DNA of 45,145 nt from assembly GCA_020353155.1 (NCBI GenBank), contig CP070689.1, forward strand, positions 1,661,086-1,706,230, given 5' to 3'. Shown here one piece after another: positions 36,823-45,145 of the stretch (the stretch's first letter is position 1; each line of letters starts with the position of its first letter). The notes beneath the pieces are model-generated. The model saw only the letters and a program-made list of their open reading frames with translations. It was not told the origin of the DNA and did not search any database. The translations under genes were made by a program, and so were the position numbers. Source of the DNA: Deltaproteobacteria bacterium. GTDB taxonomy: Bacteria > Desulfobacterota > Syntrophobacteria > BM002.

Positions 36823-38166
36823 ATGTTCGAAAATCTAAGCGAAAAGTTCAACCGAACTCTCAAACGCCTCAAAGGGCAGGGAAAGCTCACGGATAAGCAC
36901 ATCAAGGAAGCTATGCGCGAGGTTCGCCTCGCCCTGCTCGAGGCGGATGTAAACTATAAAGTGGCAAAGCAATTTGTGGCTGACCTTGCGGAACAGGCCA
37001 GTGGTGCGGAGGTAATGGATAGCCTCACTCCAGGCCAGCAGGTGGTCAAAATTGTCCATCAAGCTTTGACCGAACTCATGGGCAGCGAAGCTGCCCCCCT
37101 GGAACTTACTGGCCGCACCCCCCTGGTCTACATGTTGGTCGGTCTTCAGGGATCGGGAAAAACCACCACCGCCGGCAAGCTAGCCCTTTATCTCAAAGAT
37201 CTTAACCGAAAACCTTGCTTGGTTCCAACTGATGTTTATCGACCTGCGGCCATAGATCAGCTTCAAACCCTCGGAAAGCAACTGTCCATTCCCGTTTTTC
37301 CTGCCACCACTCAGATGGATCCTTTGGAGATTGCCACCAAAGCCCTCGGATATGCGGGCCAACAGGGATGCGACATCCTGATTGTAGACACTGCTGGTCG
37401 ACTCCACATTGATACCGAACTGATGGACGAAGTGGAAGAGATCAAAGCGAAACTCTCGCCCGGCGAGATTCTTCTTGTCGCTGATGCCATGACCGGCCAG
37501 GACGCGGTGCAGGTTGCTGAAGCCTTCAACCAAGCATTGGATCTAACTGGAATTATTCTCAGCAAGATGGACGGCGACGCCAGAGGAGGCGCTGCCCTCT
37601 CTATGCGCACCGTAACCGGCAAGCCCATCAAGTTTTGTGGTATTGGCGAAAAATTAGATGCTTTGGAAACTTTTCACCCAGAGCGCATGGCCTCTCGCAT
37701 TCTGGGAATGGGGGATGTTCTTTCTCTTATAGAAAAAGCTGAGAAAGCCTTTGATGAAAAACAAGCACAAAAACTACAAGAGAAACTAATAAAGGACACT
37801 TTTACCCTTGAGGACTTTCGTGACCAGCTGCAGCAGATTAAAAAAATGGGCTCACTGGAGCAGATTTTGGGGATGCTTCCGGGTATGGGGAAATTGAAGC
37901 AGTTAGGTCACCTCCAACCTGACGATCGGGAACTGATACGGGTGGAGGCCATTATCAATTCAATGACCCCTGAGGAAAGGCGCAAACACACGATCATCAA
38001 TGCAAGTCGTCGGAAAAGGATTGCCAAAGGCAGCGGGACTTCGGTGCAGGAAGTAAACAAACTTTTGAAGAACTATGGACAAATGAAAAAAATGTTGCAC
38101 AAGCTGGGCAAGGGTGGTAAAGGCGGTATGCGTTTACCTCGAGGTGGTATACCTTTGCCATTTTGA
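36823..38166 (+). CDS. ffh: Signal recognition particle GTPase Ffh (SRP54)
   Basis: Ffh (447 aa) binds 4.5S RNA and signal sequences and delivers ribosomes to the membrane. The N domain starts MFENLSEKFNRTLKRLKGQG. The G domain has GLQGSGKTTTAGKLA (P-loop), DVYRPAAIDQL, DTAGRL and SKMDGDARGGAAL. The M domain is Met-rich and ends in a Gly/Lys tail (LGKGGKGGMRLPRGG). The start was fixed by the promoter just upstream. It heads an operon with rpsP, khpA, rimM, trmD and more. Confidence 0.96.
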   Translation: MFENLSEKFNRTLKRLKGQGKLTDKHIKEAMREVRLALLEADVNYKVAKQFVADLAEQASGAEVMDSLTPGQQVVKIVHQALTELMGSEAAPLELTGRTPLVYMLVGLQGSGKTTTAGKLALYLKDLNRKPCLVPTDVYRPAAIDQLQTLGKQLSIPVFPATTQMDPLEIATKALGYAGQQGCDILIVDTAGRLHIDTELMDEVEEIKAKLSPGEILLVADAMTGQDAVQVAEAFNQALDLTGIILSKMDGDARGGAALSMRTVTGKPIKFCGIGEKLDALETFHPERMASRILGMGDVLSLIEKAEKAFDEKQAQKLQEKLIKDTFTLEDFRDQLQQIKKMGSLEQILGMLPGMGKLKQLGHLQPDDRELIRVEAIINSMTPEERRKHTIINASRRKRIAKGSGTSVQEVNKLLKNYGQMKKMLHKLGKGGKGGMRLPRGGIPLPF

Positions 38167-38249
38167 TGACTGTGTGGTCGCTCAGGCCCATTACATTAAA
38201 GGAGCACGACTAAACATCCAAATTTGACATTAAGGAGTAAGAAAAAAGC

Positions 38250-38504
38250 ATGGCAGTACGAATTCGACTCACTCGCAAAGGTACAAAGAAAAAACCATTC
38301 TACCGGATTGTAGTTACTCATTCAGAAGCTCCAAGAGACGGGAAGTTCCTAGAGATTCTTGGCACGTATAACCCTTTGACCGATCCAGCAGAAGTTCAGA
38401 TTGATCCGGAGAGGCTTCGGGTTTGGCTCGACCGTGGTGCCCGGCCATCAGATACGGTGAGAAGCTTAATTAAGCAAAAGGGCTTGCTCACAGAATCGGC
38501 CTAA
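38250..38504 (+). CDS. rpsP: Small ribosomal subunit protein bS16
   Basis: The 84-aa protein begins [22 protein letters not shown] and contains LGTYNPLTD and [11 protein letters not shown], all typical of S16, a 30S assembly protein. AAGGAG precedes the ATG. It lies in the ffh operon, 83 bp after ffh. Confidence 0.97.
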   Translation: MAVRIRLTRKGTKKKPFYRIVVTHSEAPRDGKFLEILGTYNPLTDPAEVQIDPERLRVWLDRGARPSDTVRSLIKQKGLLTESA

Positions 38505-38679
38505 AACCGAGAACCACGTTTTCAGGAGGTACTTTCCGGAGTTTCATTACGTCAGATAGCAAAAGACGTAGCTGTTGCTAGGGCTTCTCCGCAAGCCGAT
38601 AGTGTGCAAGTTTCGACTGTGCCACCTAATATGGTCAGAGCCAGACCCATTCAACTCCTTTGGCTTAGTGGAGGTCGCC

Positions 38680-38913
38680 ATGTTGAAGGAACTGATTGAG
38701 CTTATAGCTAAAGCGCTGGTGGATCACCCAGAACAAGTTGAGGTTTCAGAGTTAGAAGGAGAGCAGACCTCTGTTATCGAACTGCGGGTGGCCAAGGAGG
38801 ATCTCGGTAAAGTAATCGGCAAACAAGGGCGTACTGCTCGGGCAATGAGAACGATACTTAGTGCTGCATCCACGAAGATCCGCAAGCGGGCGGTGCTCGA
38901 AATTATCGAATGA
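38680..38913 (+). CDS. khpA: KH-domain RNA-binding protein KhpA
   Basis: The 77-aa protein is a single KH domain with the [18 protein letters not shown] signature. KhpA usually stands between rpsP and rimM, as here, and partners KhpB/Jag in RNA binding. The start at 38680 ([13 protein letters not shown]) has GGAGG upstream; a longer frame from 38575 has no family features. Its TGA overlaps the rimM ATG by 4 bp, so the two are translationally coupled. Confidence 0.94.
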   Translation: MLKELIELIAKALVDHPEQVEVSELEGEQTSVIELRVAKEDLGKVIGKQGRTARAMRTILSAASTKIRKRAVLEIIE

Positions 38914-39428
38914 AAGCGATGATCGTCGACCCATCGCTTCCCATTGGGAAAGTGATCAAAGCGCACGGGTTGAGAGGACACCTTAAAGTTCTTCCATACG
39001 GGGAAACCTTTTCAACTCTGTGTGTTGAGGAAAAGATCACTGCGAATCTGCCAGATGGCTCTTCGTTGACCTTAACCGTCGCAGAGATTCGTCCCCACCA
39101 GAAGACTTTTCTTTTAATGAGTCGCGAGATAGCCACGGTGGAAGAAGCCCACCGTCTAGTGGGTGCTGAACTTTGTGTGCCCGAGTCGCGCTTGCCCCCT
39201 ACCGATCCTGATGAGTTCTACTGGTATCAGCTCATAGGACTCGAAGTAGTAAACAGCGAGGGTGAGCGGCTCGGAATTTTAGAGGAGATAATTGAAACCG
39301 GGAGTAACGACGTCTACGTAGTACGCCGAGGAAAAGAAGAAATCCTCATACCGGCCATAGAAGAGGTTGTCCGGGAAGTGGATCTCCAACGGCGACTGAT
39401 GACCGTCGATCTCCCGGAGACTCACTAA
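38910..39428 (+). CDS. rimM: Ribosome maturation factor RimM
   Basis: RimM (172 aa) helps mature the 3-prime domain of 16S rRNA and binds S19. The N-terminal block [23 protein letters not shown] and the PRC-barrel part ([13 protein letters not shown], then SNDVYVV and [12 protein letters not shown]) are present in order. A second in-frame ATG at 38919 could also serve. It abuts trmD directly. Confidence 0.95.
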   Translation: MKAMIVDPSLPIGKVIKAHGLRGHLKVLPYGETFSTLCVEEKITANLPDGSSLTLTVAEIRPHQKTFLLMSREIATVEEAHRLVGAELCVPESRLPPTDPDEFYWYQLIGLEVVNSEGERLGILEEIIETGSNDVYVVRRGKEEILIPAIEEVVREVDLQRRLMTVDLPETH

Positions 39429-40166
39429 ATGATCATTGACATTCTGACCATATTCCCGGGTATGATGGCAGGGCCAATTACCGAGTCAATTATTGGTAAG
39501 GCCAGAGAGCGGAAGCTCATTGACATCCGGATCATCAATATTCGCGATTACGCTGCCGATCCGCATCGCACAACCGATGACCGGCCCTTCGGAGGCGGCA
39601 GCGGTATGGTCATGAAGCCGGAACCACTTGCGGCATCCATTGGCAATGTTCGGGAAAATGACCCCGCTGCTAGGGTAATACTCTTGAGCCCTCAGGGTCG
39701 ACTCTTTGACCAAGAGATTGCTTTCGAGCTCAGTCGGCTGAACCATATATGCCTGGTTTGTGGTCGATATGAAGGCGTCGATGAGAGGATTCGTACTCAT
39801 TACGTTGACGACGAAATCTCCATTGGCGATTATGTTCTAACCGGAGGCGAACTTCCCGCCTTGGTCATTGTGGACTCTGTGGCCAGGCTGCTTCCTGGTG
39901 TACTAGGCAGTGATGAGTCCCTAAACGAAGAGAGTTTCATCACTGGGTTGTTGGAATACCCACACTACACCAGGCCCGAGATCTTCGAGAACCATCGGGT
40001 GCCGGATATACTTCTTTCCGGCAATCATGGCGCTATTCGGCGTTGGCGTCGTCAACAGGCTCTTTTGCGTACGTGGCAGAAGCGTCCAGACCTTTTGCAT
40101 GGAAACGAGCTCAGCAGCGAGGACAGGAAGCTGCTCGCCGAAGCAATTGAGAAGAGGAAGGATTGA
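39429..40166 (+). CDS. trmD: tRNA (guanine-N1)-methyltransferase TrmD
   Basis: TrmD (245 aa) methylates G37 of tRNAs, preventing frameshifts. It starts [13 protein letters not shown] and has [15 protein letters not shown], the knot region [11 protein letters not shown] and [15 protein letters not shown], and a [11 protein letters not shown] block, all diagnostic. The start codon directly follows the rimM stop codon. Confidence 0.97.
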   Translation: MIIDILTIFPGMMAGPITESIIGKARERKLIDIRIINIRDYAADPHRTTDDRPFGGGSGMVMKPEPLAASIGNVRENDPAARVILLSPQGRLFDQEIAFELSRLNHICLVCGRYEGVDERIRTHYVDDEISIGDYVLTGGELPALVIVDSVARLLPGVLGSDESLNEESFITGLLEYPHYTRPEIFENHRVPDILLSGNHGAIRRWRRQQALLRTWQKRPDLLHGNELSSEDRKLLAEAIEKRKD

Positions 40167-40190
40167 GCAATTCCTAAATTCGGAATTGGT

Positions 40191-40757
40191 GTGATGAATG
40201 TCCATGTGGCGTTGCTCCATTACCCTGTGTACAACCGTCAGCGCCAGATCATTGTCTCGGCGTTTACCAATTTGGACATTCATGACATCGCGCGTGCTGG
40301 TCGCACCTACGGAATAAGCCGCTTTTACCTGGTCACCCCGTTGGAAGATCAGCTCCAGTTGATCCAAAGGCTCTTGTCCCACTGGCGAGAGGGACATGGA
40401 TCTATTCGACATCCTGAAAGAAAGCAAGCACTGGAGTTGGTAACTCCTGCTGCTTCATTGGCTGACGTAGTTGAGATTATTGAAACAGATTGTGGCCAAA
40501 AACCCGAAATACTGGTAACCAGCGCCTCCCTGGCTGACGCCACTCTGAGCTATTCGAAGGCCAGAGAAAGAATCCATCAGGGAAAACCTCTCCTTTTACT
40601 GTTTGGCACGGGCTGGGGGCTAGCCAAGGAGGTTCTGGCTATGGCGGACGGTCGCTTGGAACCGATTCAAGGATTTTCCGACTACAATCATTTGTCGGTG
40701 CGCTCTGCAGTTGCCATCATCCTAGATAGGCTGATGGGAAGAACAAACGATGGATAG
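40191..40757 (+). CDS. SPOUT-type RNA methyltransferase (Methyltrn_RNA_4/TM1570-like)
   Basis: The 188-aa protein resembles the family next to trmD in many Desulfobacterota and in Thermotoga: HVALLHYPVYNRQRQIIVSAF at the start, DIARAGRTYGI, LLLLFGTGWGLAKEV (about 132-146) and FSDYNHLSVRSAVAIILDRL at the C-terminal knot. SPOUT fold and SAM binding are expected; the RNA target is unknown. GTG 40191 or ATG 40194 may be the start. Confidence 0.82.
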   Translation: MMNVHVALLHYPVYNRQRQIIVSAFTNLDIHDIARAGRTYGISRFYLVTPLEDQLQLIQRLLSHWREGHGSIRHPERKQALELVTPAASLADVVEIIETDCGQKPEILVTSASLADATLSYSKARERIHQGKPLLLLFGTGWGLAKEVLAMADGRLEPIQGFSDYNHLSVRSAVAIILDRLMGRTNDG

Positions 40758-40766
40758 CAACTTGAC

Positions 40767-40815
40767 TGGAATGCTGGATGCTGGATACTAGATGCTGGTT
40801 TCTGGATACTGGACT
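40767..40815. repeat. Degenerate repeat GATGCTGGATACTGG upstream of rplS
   Basis: Five imperfect units of about 9-10 bp (ATGCTGG, ATGCTGGATACTAG, ATGCTGGTTTCTGG, ATACTGG) lie within the operon, between the SPOUT gene and rplS. They match words at 34225-34320. Confidence 0.6.
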
Positions 40816-40839
40816 CCAGTTGGATGTGAGGAGACTTTA

Positions 40840-41187
40840 ATGGACACTCTACAATTACTTGATAGAGAACAGATGCGGACAGATATCCCCCAGTTCAAGC
40901 CAGGGGATACGATAAAGGTTCATGTGAGAATTCGGGAAGGAGACAAAGAACGCATTCAGATTTTCCAGGGCGTGGTCATACGAAAACGCAAAGGAAAAAT
41001 AAACTCCACCTTTACCGTTCGAAAGATTTCCTATGGTATTGGAGTAGAGCGAATCTTCCCCCTCCATTCTCCTATGATCGACAAAATCGAATTGGTCAGC
41101 CGGGGCCGCGTGCGTCGCTCGCGCCTTTATTATTTGCGTAAATTAAGAGGAAAAGCTGCCCGCATCCGTGAGTTGCGACCTCGATAA
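40840..41187 (+). CDS. rplS: Large ribosomal subunit protein bL19
   Basis: L19 (115 aa) lies at the 30S-50S interface. It contains [52 protein letters not shown] and the final [18 protein letters not shown]. The start at 40840 has GAGGAG at proper spacing; the longer upstream frame runs through the repeat. Confidence 0.97.
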   Translation: MDTLQLLDREQMRTDIPQFKPGDTIKVHVRIREGDKERIQIFQGVVIRKRKGKINSTFTVRKISYGIGVERIFPLHSPMIDKIELVSRGRVRRSRLYYLRKLRGKAARIRELRPR

Positions 41188-41194
41188 TGATGGT

Positions 41195-41265
41195 AGGCCG
41201 TAATCGGTAAACGGTAAATGGCTGAAACGGTATGATTTTTCCGTTTACCGTTCACCCTTCACCAG
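41195..41265. repeat. Inverted CGGTAAACGGTAAA repeat between rplS and rnhB
   Basis: ATCGGTAAACGGTAAATGG near 41202 faces CCGTTTACCGTTCACCC near 41241, giving a hairpin. A short T-run (ATTTTT) lies in the loop rather than after the stem, so it is not a standard terminator. Confidence 0.5.
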
Positions 41266-41282
41266 CCTGAAAGCTCACAACC

Positions 41283-41948
41283 ATGGCCAGGCGGCCGTTA
41301 CATGCATCGCTCTTTACTGAGGAGCCCAGGGACTCTTGGTACTTCGAGCGCAGAGCTCACCAGCGCAATTTCCGCCGCATAGCCGGAGTAGACGAAGCAG
41401 GCCGTGGTCCCCTTGCTGGTCCTGTGGTAGCGGCAGCGGTGGTACTGCCCTACGGAATAGACCTCCCAAACGTCCGCGATTCAAAACAACTCAGTCCTTC
41501 GCAGCGCCAAGCCTGCTATGAAAAAATCTGCTCTGTAGCCACAGATATCAGCATTGGGGAAGTAAGCGCCGTAGAGATTGACCGCACCAACATCCTCGCG
41601 GCCAGCTTAAAGGCCATGCGCAAGGCAGTTAAGCAAATCGAACCCCTTCCTGACTTCCTTTTGATCGATGGCCCTTGGGAAGTGGAAATCCAGCTGGCTC
41701 AAAAAGCCCTAAAACGTGGGGATCAGTTAAGCATATCGGTGGCAGCCGCATCCATTGTGGCCAAGGTGCACCGGGATGCGATAATGGAAGCTTATCACCA
41801 GAGCTATCCCGACTACAACTTTGCCAAAAATAAGGGCTATGGCACTAAAGAGCACCGCCTCGCCCTGGCCCGCTTCGGCTCCTGTCCTGTTCATCGACTA
41901 ACTTTTCGCGGTGTGCCCTCTAAAGCCGCCAATCGAAAAACCACGTAG
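41283..41948 (+). CDS. rnhB: Ribonuclease HII
   Basis: RNase HII (221 aa) cleaves RNA in RNA-DNA hybrids and single ribonucleotides in DNA. The catalytic motif [21 protein letters not shown] (about 36-56), DSKQLS, LIDGPW and SIVAKVHRD are intact. The N-terminal 30 residues are an extension before the conserved core. The ribosome binding site is weak. It is followed by yraN 32 bp on. Confidence 0.95.
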   Translation: MARRPLHASLFTEEPRDSWYFERRAHQRNFRRIAGVDEAGRGPLAGPVVAAAVVLPYGIDLPNVRDSKQLSPSQRQACYEKICSVATDISIGEVSAVEIDRTNILAASLKAMRKAVKQIEPLPDFLLIDGPWEVEIQLAQKALKRGDQLSISVAAASIVAKVHRDAIMEAYHQSYPDYNFAKNKGYGTKEHRLALARFGSCPVHRLTFRGVPSKAANRKTT

Positions 41949-41980
41949 CCCAGCACGGGGCGACCGGATGGTTCTCTATC

Positions 41981-42379
41981 ATGATTCAAGACGGCAAGCA
42001 AAGAGGAAGTAGCTCTAAGGCACACTCACATCAGGGCCTGGAGGGCGAACAACTTGCTGTCCGTCATCTGAGGCGATTGGGTTACAGCATTATCTGCCGA
42101 AATTATCGCAGTCCACTTGGTGAGATCGACATAATCGCTCGCCACCGAGGAGTTTTGGTCTTTGTGGAGGTGAAGTCTAGAAGTACAGAAGCTTTCGGTT
42201 CGCCCAAGCTGGCTGTCACACCTGCCAAACAGTACAAACTCAGCCAAGTTGCCTGGCATTACCTCCAGCAACACAACCTTACCGAGGCAAGCGCTAGATT
42301 CGATGTGGTAACCATCAGTCGTAGCAAGGGTGCACCCCTTTTTGAGGTAATAGAAAACGCCTTTGAGTCAACGTATTGA
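41981..42379 (+). CDS. YraN family (UPF0102) nuclease-fold protein
   Basis: The 132-aa protein has the restriction-endonuclease-like core GEQLAVRHLRRLGYSIICRNYRSPLGEIDIIA followed by VFVEVKSRS, the GEIDLI...VEVK pattern of UPF0102. Its role is unknown, though family members often sit next to rnhB, as here. It is the last gene of the run and ends just before the dispersed repeat. Confidence 0.9.
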   Translation: MIQDGKQRGSSSKAHSHQGLEGEQLAVRHLRRLGYSIICRNYRSPLGEIDIIARHRGVLVFVEVKSRSTEAFGSPKLAVTPAKQYKLSQVAWHYLQQHNLTEASARFDVVTISRSKGAPLFEVIENAFESTY

Positions 42380-42389
42380 AGCCACTAGG

Positions 42390-42582
42390 CACTAAGCACC
42401 TGTTAATTTCACATTTGTCATTTCTCATTTTTCATTGTGCATTGGAGACTGCGTTAAGAAAGAGGTGTCATTAATATAAAAAATGACAAATGCGAAATGT
42501 TCAATGCGAATTGAGAAATGATCCAGTGCCTAGTGTCTAGTGCCTAGTAAAGATAGTTTTCTGGTGAATAAACAGGTTTTTT
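42390..42582. repeat. Dispersed inverted-repeat element, right copy
   Basis: This is the reverse-orientation partner of 1-186. It runs from CACTAGGCACTAAGCACCTG to CAGGTTTTTT at 42573-42582. It carries one extra TAGTGCCT-type unit (near 42525-42550) and has internal arms CACATTTGTCATTTCTCATT near 42410 and AAAAATGACAAATGCGAAAT near 42479. Its edge overlaps the stop codon of the thioesterase gene by two bases. Confidence 0.8.
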
Positions 42583-42976
42583 ACGTGCCTTTTTCAGCTA
42601 TCTTGCTGTTGAACTTCTCAGCGTTGATGATAAAACGATCGTGGGTGGCTTTGCCGATTTTTTCGACTTCGTCGAAACCTTCTACTTCAAAGGTGAGTTT
42701 TCTGCCCTCGACCTCAACAAGTTTAGCGGTGAAGCGCACTTTCATTCCAATTGGCGTGGCCGCAGTGTGGGAAAATTTCATGCCAATCCCAACTGTCTGC
42801 TCTCCTTCGCCTAAATAAGGGAGGACCATCTCGGCACATACTTCCTCGAAATGCCCCACCATGGCTCGAGTGGCATATACATTGGGAACATGAGGAAATA
42901 CCTTTTGCGCCGACAGATCCTCAGTAACTTGCCGTTCAATTTCGTGGGTCAGGCCTGCTTTCAATTCCTCGCTCAT
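42581..42976 (-). CDS. Hotdog-fold thioesterase (FlK-like)
   Basis: The 131-aa protein resembles fluoroacetyl-CoA thioesterase-like hotdog proteins: VYATRAMVGHFEEVC (about 32-46), which holds the Thr and Glu expected in the active site, and MKFSHTAATPIGMKV (about 66-80) with the His. It should cleave a small acyl-CoA, though the substrate is unknown; resistance to fluoroacetate is not implied. The stop codon falls at the boundary of the dispersed repeat. It is monocistronic. Confidence 0.82.
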   Translation of the reverse strand: MSEELKAGLTHEIERQVTEDLSAQKVFPHVPNVYATRAMVGHFEEVCAEMVLPYLGEGEQTVGIGMKFSHTAATPIGMKVRFTAKLVEVEGRKLTFEVEGFDEVEKIGKATHDRFIINAEKFNSKIAEKGT

Positions 42977-43194
42977 AATTTATCCCTCCATGAATAGTTT
43001 TTCCAAAACCCTAGAGGATCTTAGGAATTCTACTGCCAAAAGTAGGTTAAAACCAGATCAATCACACGCAAATGAAAAGTGGGGGCGGTGAGTTAATGGT
43101 AACAATGCGATGTAATTGGAATTATTGCAAAAGGAATAATACCTGAAAATTCTGGCATGACAGTTTATCAAGAAATATTTCAGAAAAGCAAGCA
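42977..43194. other. Intergenic region between thioesterase and tatD
   Basis: No gene is recognised. GGAATTATT-GCAAAAGG-AATAATACC near 43118-43142 forms a small imperfect hairpin. Confidence 0.35.
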
Positions 43195-43959
43195 CTATAG
43201 ATCGGCAAGGCCATAGAATCTTGCCGCATTTGCCGCTGTGATCGAGCCCACTCTATCCAAGGGATAGTCAAATAAACTTGCCAGTCGGGAAACTATGGTT
43301 TCAAGGAATGCCGGCTCATTTCTTCGTTGGGTGCGTCGGGGTGATAGAGCAGGGCTATCAGTTTCAGTGAGAATGAGTTCGAGGGGAATTTCAGTGGCGG
43401 CCCTCTGTAGTTCAGAACTGAAGAGGAGAATGGCAGAAAAAGAGAGGTAGAAGCCGTGGTCAGTGATCTGCCTGGCCATCTGTCTGGTTCCGGCAAAACA
43501 GTGGAATAGAACCGGGGTTGTGCAGCGGGCAACTACCTCCAGCGCAGCTTTTTCTGCTTGGCGGGCATGAATAACCAGAGGAAGGTCCATAGCCTCCGCC
43601 TGTGCCATAGCATCCTCCAGCACCTTGAGTTGACGTTGGCGTAAACGGGGATCCTTGGTGCGGTAGAAATCAGGGCCCACCTCTCCCACCGCCACAATCT
43701 CTTCTTTCACACTCCTAATAGCCTGCCATAATTCGCCTAACTCCCTTTTGTTAAGCTTTGCAGCATTTCTTGGATGTACTCCTGCTGTCAGGTAAATGAA
43801 ATCATTATATTGTCGGCGAATGGCCAGACTTTTCTGCAGGCTCTCCAGATCAACCGCAGATATAATCACTGCCTGTAACTTTTCTCGGGCCCGCTGGATT
43901 ACCTCAGGGAGATCTTGATCATATTTGCCTGAATATAGGTGACAATGAGCGTCGATCAT
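43195..43959 (-). CDS. TatD-family metal-dependent hydrolase
   Basis: The 254-aa TIM-barrel hydrolase has the metal motif DAHCHLY (about 3-9), GEVGPDFYR (about 97, with the Glu ligand), VIHARQAE (His near 130), LFHCFAG (His near 152) and TETDSPAL (Asp near 205). TatD enzymes act as 3-prime exonucleases or deoxyribonucleases. Here VGPDF replaces the common IGLDY. It stands alone, with repeats on its upstream side. Confidence 0.92.
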   Translation of the reverse strand: MIDAHCHLYSGKYDQDLPEVIQRAREKLQAVIISAVDLESLQKSLAIRRQYNDFIYLTAGVHPRNAAKLNKRELGELWQAIRSVKEEIVAVGEVGPDFYRTKDPRLRQRQLKVLEDAMAQAEAMDLPLVIHARQAEKAALEVVARCTTPVLFHCFAGTRQMARQITDHGFYLSFSAILLFSSELQRAATEIPLELILTETDSPALSPRRTQRRNEPAFLETIVSRLASLFDYPLDRVGSITAANAARFYGLADL

Positions 43960-43973
43960 GGTGTCACTAAACA

Positions 43974-44222
43974 GCCGTTCAAGTCGTTCAAATCGTTGAG
44001 GTTAAAGGAGACAGGAGATAGGAGCCAGGAGTCAGAAGCGATTGACTTTTTATGTCTCCTGAATTCTGAATTCTAAGTCCTGAATTCTTACCTGCTTTGG
44101 TGCCTAGTGCTTAGTGCCTAGTTGAAAATCTCTGCCTGCCAGCTTTATCTTCTCTGTGCCCTATGTCCTATGCTCTATGCTTTCCCAAATCCGCAATCCG
44201 CAATTCGCAATCCGAAATAACC
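43974..44222. repeat. Stacked degenerate repeats between livF-like gene and tatD
   Basis: Families in order: GTTCAAGTCGTTCAAATCG (43976), GGAGACAGGAGATAGGAGCC (44008), TCCTGAATTCTGAATTCT (44055), TGCCTAGTGCTTAGTGCC (44100), CCTATGTCCTATGCTCTATG (44159) and CAAATCCGCAATCCGCAATT (44185). No gene is present. Confidence 0.65.
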
Positions 44223-44223
44223 T

Positions 44224-44955
44224 TTATCCCGCCCCAGCCACGATGCCAAAGAGGCTCTCTTGCAAATGGGGGTGATTGCGCAGTTGGTCCCCGCTACCAG
44301 AAAGAGTGATTCTGCCTTCCTCAATAAGATAGGCTCTAGTGGCTACACTCAAGATTCTGCGCACATGTTGGCCGGCCAAAAACAGGGTAAGTCCGTGGCG
44401 ACGTATTTTTTTCAAAGTATGGCAAAGTCGATTTATGTCCCGGGGTGCCAGACCTAAAAAGGGGTCATCGAGCATGAGCAAACCGGCACCGCTCATAATC
44501 CCCCGAGCTAGAGTAAGCATTCTCTTCTGGCCGCCACTTAGGGTTTTGGCCAATTGATGTCGCTTGTCAGCAAGAACTGGAAATAGATTGAACACTGAGT
44601 CCAGTCGGCCGGCTTTGCGCTCGCGGGATATATAAGCACCTACCTCAAGGTTCTCCATGACGGTCATGAGGGGAAAAACCTTCATACCTTCTGGGACATA
44701 TACCAATCCCCGCCTTACGACCTCGTGAACTGCGAGGTCGTGTATGGCCTCACCTTGGTAGCTTACTTCTCCTTGGATGGGCCGCAAAAGGCCGGCCACT
44801 GCTTTCATCAAGGTGGTCTTTCCCGAACCGTTAGGCCCCACGATGGAAACAATTTGACCTGAGCACACCGTCAGGTTTACGCGAAAGAGGGCTTGTGTAT
44901 CTCCGTAAAAGTAGTTTAGGTTGCGTATGGCCAAAAGAGGTTTATCAGTTTCCAT
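44224..44955 (-). CDS. ABC transporter ATP-binding protein, LivF-like, with Asp in place of catalytic Glu
   Basis: The 243-aa ATPase matches LivF of branched-chain amino acid ABC importers: Walker A GPNGSGKTT (about 39-47), VYVPEGMKVFPLMTVMENL (about 86-104), signature LSGGQ (about 139-143) and Walker B LLMLDDPFLGLAP (about 158-170). The residue after the Walker B Asp, usually the catalytic Glu (DEP), is Asp here (DDP), and the H-loop reads GQHVRR. Turnover might be slow or the fold may be regulatory. No permease or binding-protein gene is in the window; they may lie beyond the right edge. Confidence 0.87.
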   Translation of the reverse strand: METDKPLLAIRNLNYFYGDTQALFRVNLTVCSGQIVSIVGPNGSGKTTLMKAVAGLLRPIQGEVSYQGEAIHDLAVHEVVRRGLVYVPEGMKVFPLMTVMENLEVGAYISRERKAGRLDSVFNLFPVLADKRHQLAKTLSGGQKRMLTLARGIMSGAGLLMLDDPFLGLAPRDINRLCHTLKKIRRHGLTLFLAGQHVRRILSVATRAYLIEEGRITLSGSGDQLRNHPHLQESLFGIVAGAG

Positions 44956-44961
44956 AGCAAG

Positions 44962-45145
44962 ATCCTGTTCAAGTCGTTGAAGCCGTTCAAATCGTTAAAG
45001 CTTTTTAAATCGTAAGAGCTCAAATAGCCAGTAGCCAGTCTTTAATTTCGCAATTCGAATTTCGAAATTGAAAATCCGCAATCCGCAATCCGCAATCCAC
45101 AATTGCTAACATCTGCCCTATGCTCTTCGTAGTCTTGCCGCATAC
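44962..45145. repeat. Stacked degenerate repeats at the right edge
   Basis: GTTCAAGTCGTTGAAGCCG (44968), AGCCAGTAGCCAGTC (45026), TTCGAATTTCGAAATTG (45053), CAATCCGCAATCCGC (45075) and CCCTATGCTC (45116) repeat the words of 43974-44222 and 23095-23188. No gene is seen. Confidence 0.6.

Noticed and set aside
43974-44222. CRISPR array suspicion at stacked repeats
   Set aside because: Units are only 7-12 bp, imperfect and without unique spacers of constant length; no cas genes are present.

Overview
The window looks like a chromosomal segment of an anaerobic Desulfobacterota (formerly deltaproteobacterial) genome. The clues are gene content and order: a PurS-PurL fusion next to purQ, the run ffh-rpsP-khpA-rimM-trmD-SPOUT methyltransferase-rplS-rnhB-yraN, an F0-only ATP synthase operon whose c subunits carry a sodium-type two-carboxylate site, (R)-2-hydroxyacyl-CoA dehydratase-type activases, an AmrS radical SAM enzyme, and an ADP-forming acyl-CoA synthetase. 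This placement is inferred from family knowledge; no rRNA or tRNA was found in the window.

Layout. 1-5.1 kb: ADP-forming acyl-CoA synthetase, then a putative amidoligase followed by two class II glutamine amidotransferase paralogs, the first of which has lost most of its glutaminase site. 5.2-10.3 kb (minus strand): purSL-purQ and a ferredoxin-like protein. 10.4-13.8 kb: a MITE-like element, a CadC-like arsR repressor with a Cu/Zn-type efflux permease, a second copy of the hairpin core, and htpX. 14-18.1 kb: purA, a PilZ-like gene, and a fused DAHP synthase-prephenate dehydratase gene preceded by a phenylalanine-rich leader peptide and a multi-hairpin attenuator. 18.1-22.9 kb: a second full MITE-like element, an AT-rich radical SAM gene, radC, amrS and a methyltransferase. 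23.2-30.4 kb: ilvD diverging from a MerR regulator with a Cys-rich tail, then the two-gene activase/dehydratase-like system. 30.7-36.6 kb: rng, a LOG-family gene, and atpZ-I-B-E-E(double)-F'-F. 36.7-42.4 kb: the ffh-to-yraN translation/export operon. 42.4-45.1 kb: a FlK-like thioesterase, tatD and a LivF-like ATPase.

How the parts work together. purSL, purQ and purA serve purine synthesis. The aroF-pheA fusion joins entry into the shikimate pathway with the phenylalanine branch and appears to be controlled at RNA level by charged tRNA-Phe. The amidoligase and amidotransferases probably form one ammonia-channelling ligase system of unknown substrate. The ATP synthase membrane sector appears to use Na+.

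Between operons lie many degenerate short-period repeats of different word families. One 190-bp element occurs in inverted orientation at both ends of the window (1-186 and 42390-42582). Three copies of a GC-rich hairpin show compensatory changes between copies. Coordinates of CDS include the stop codon.
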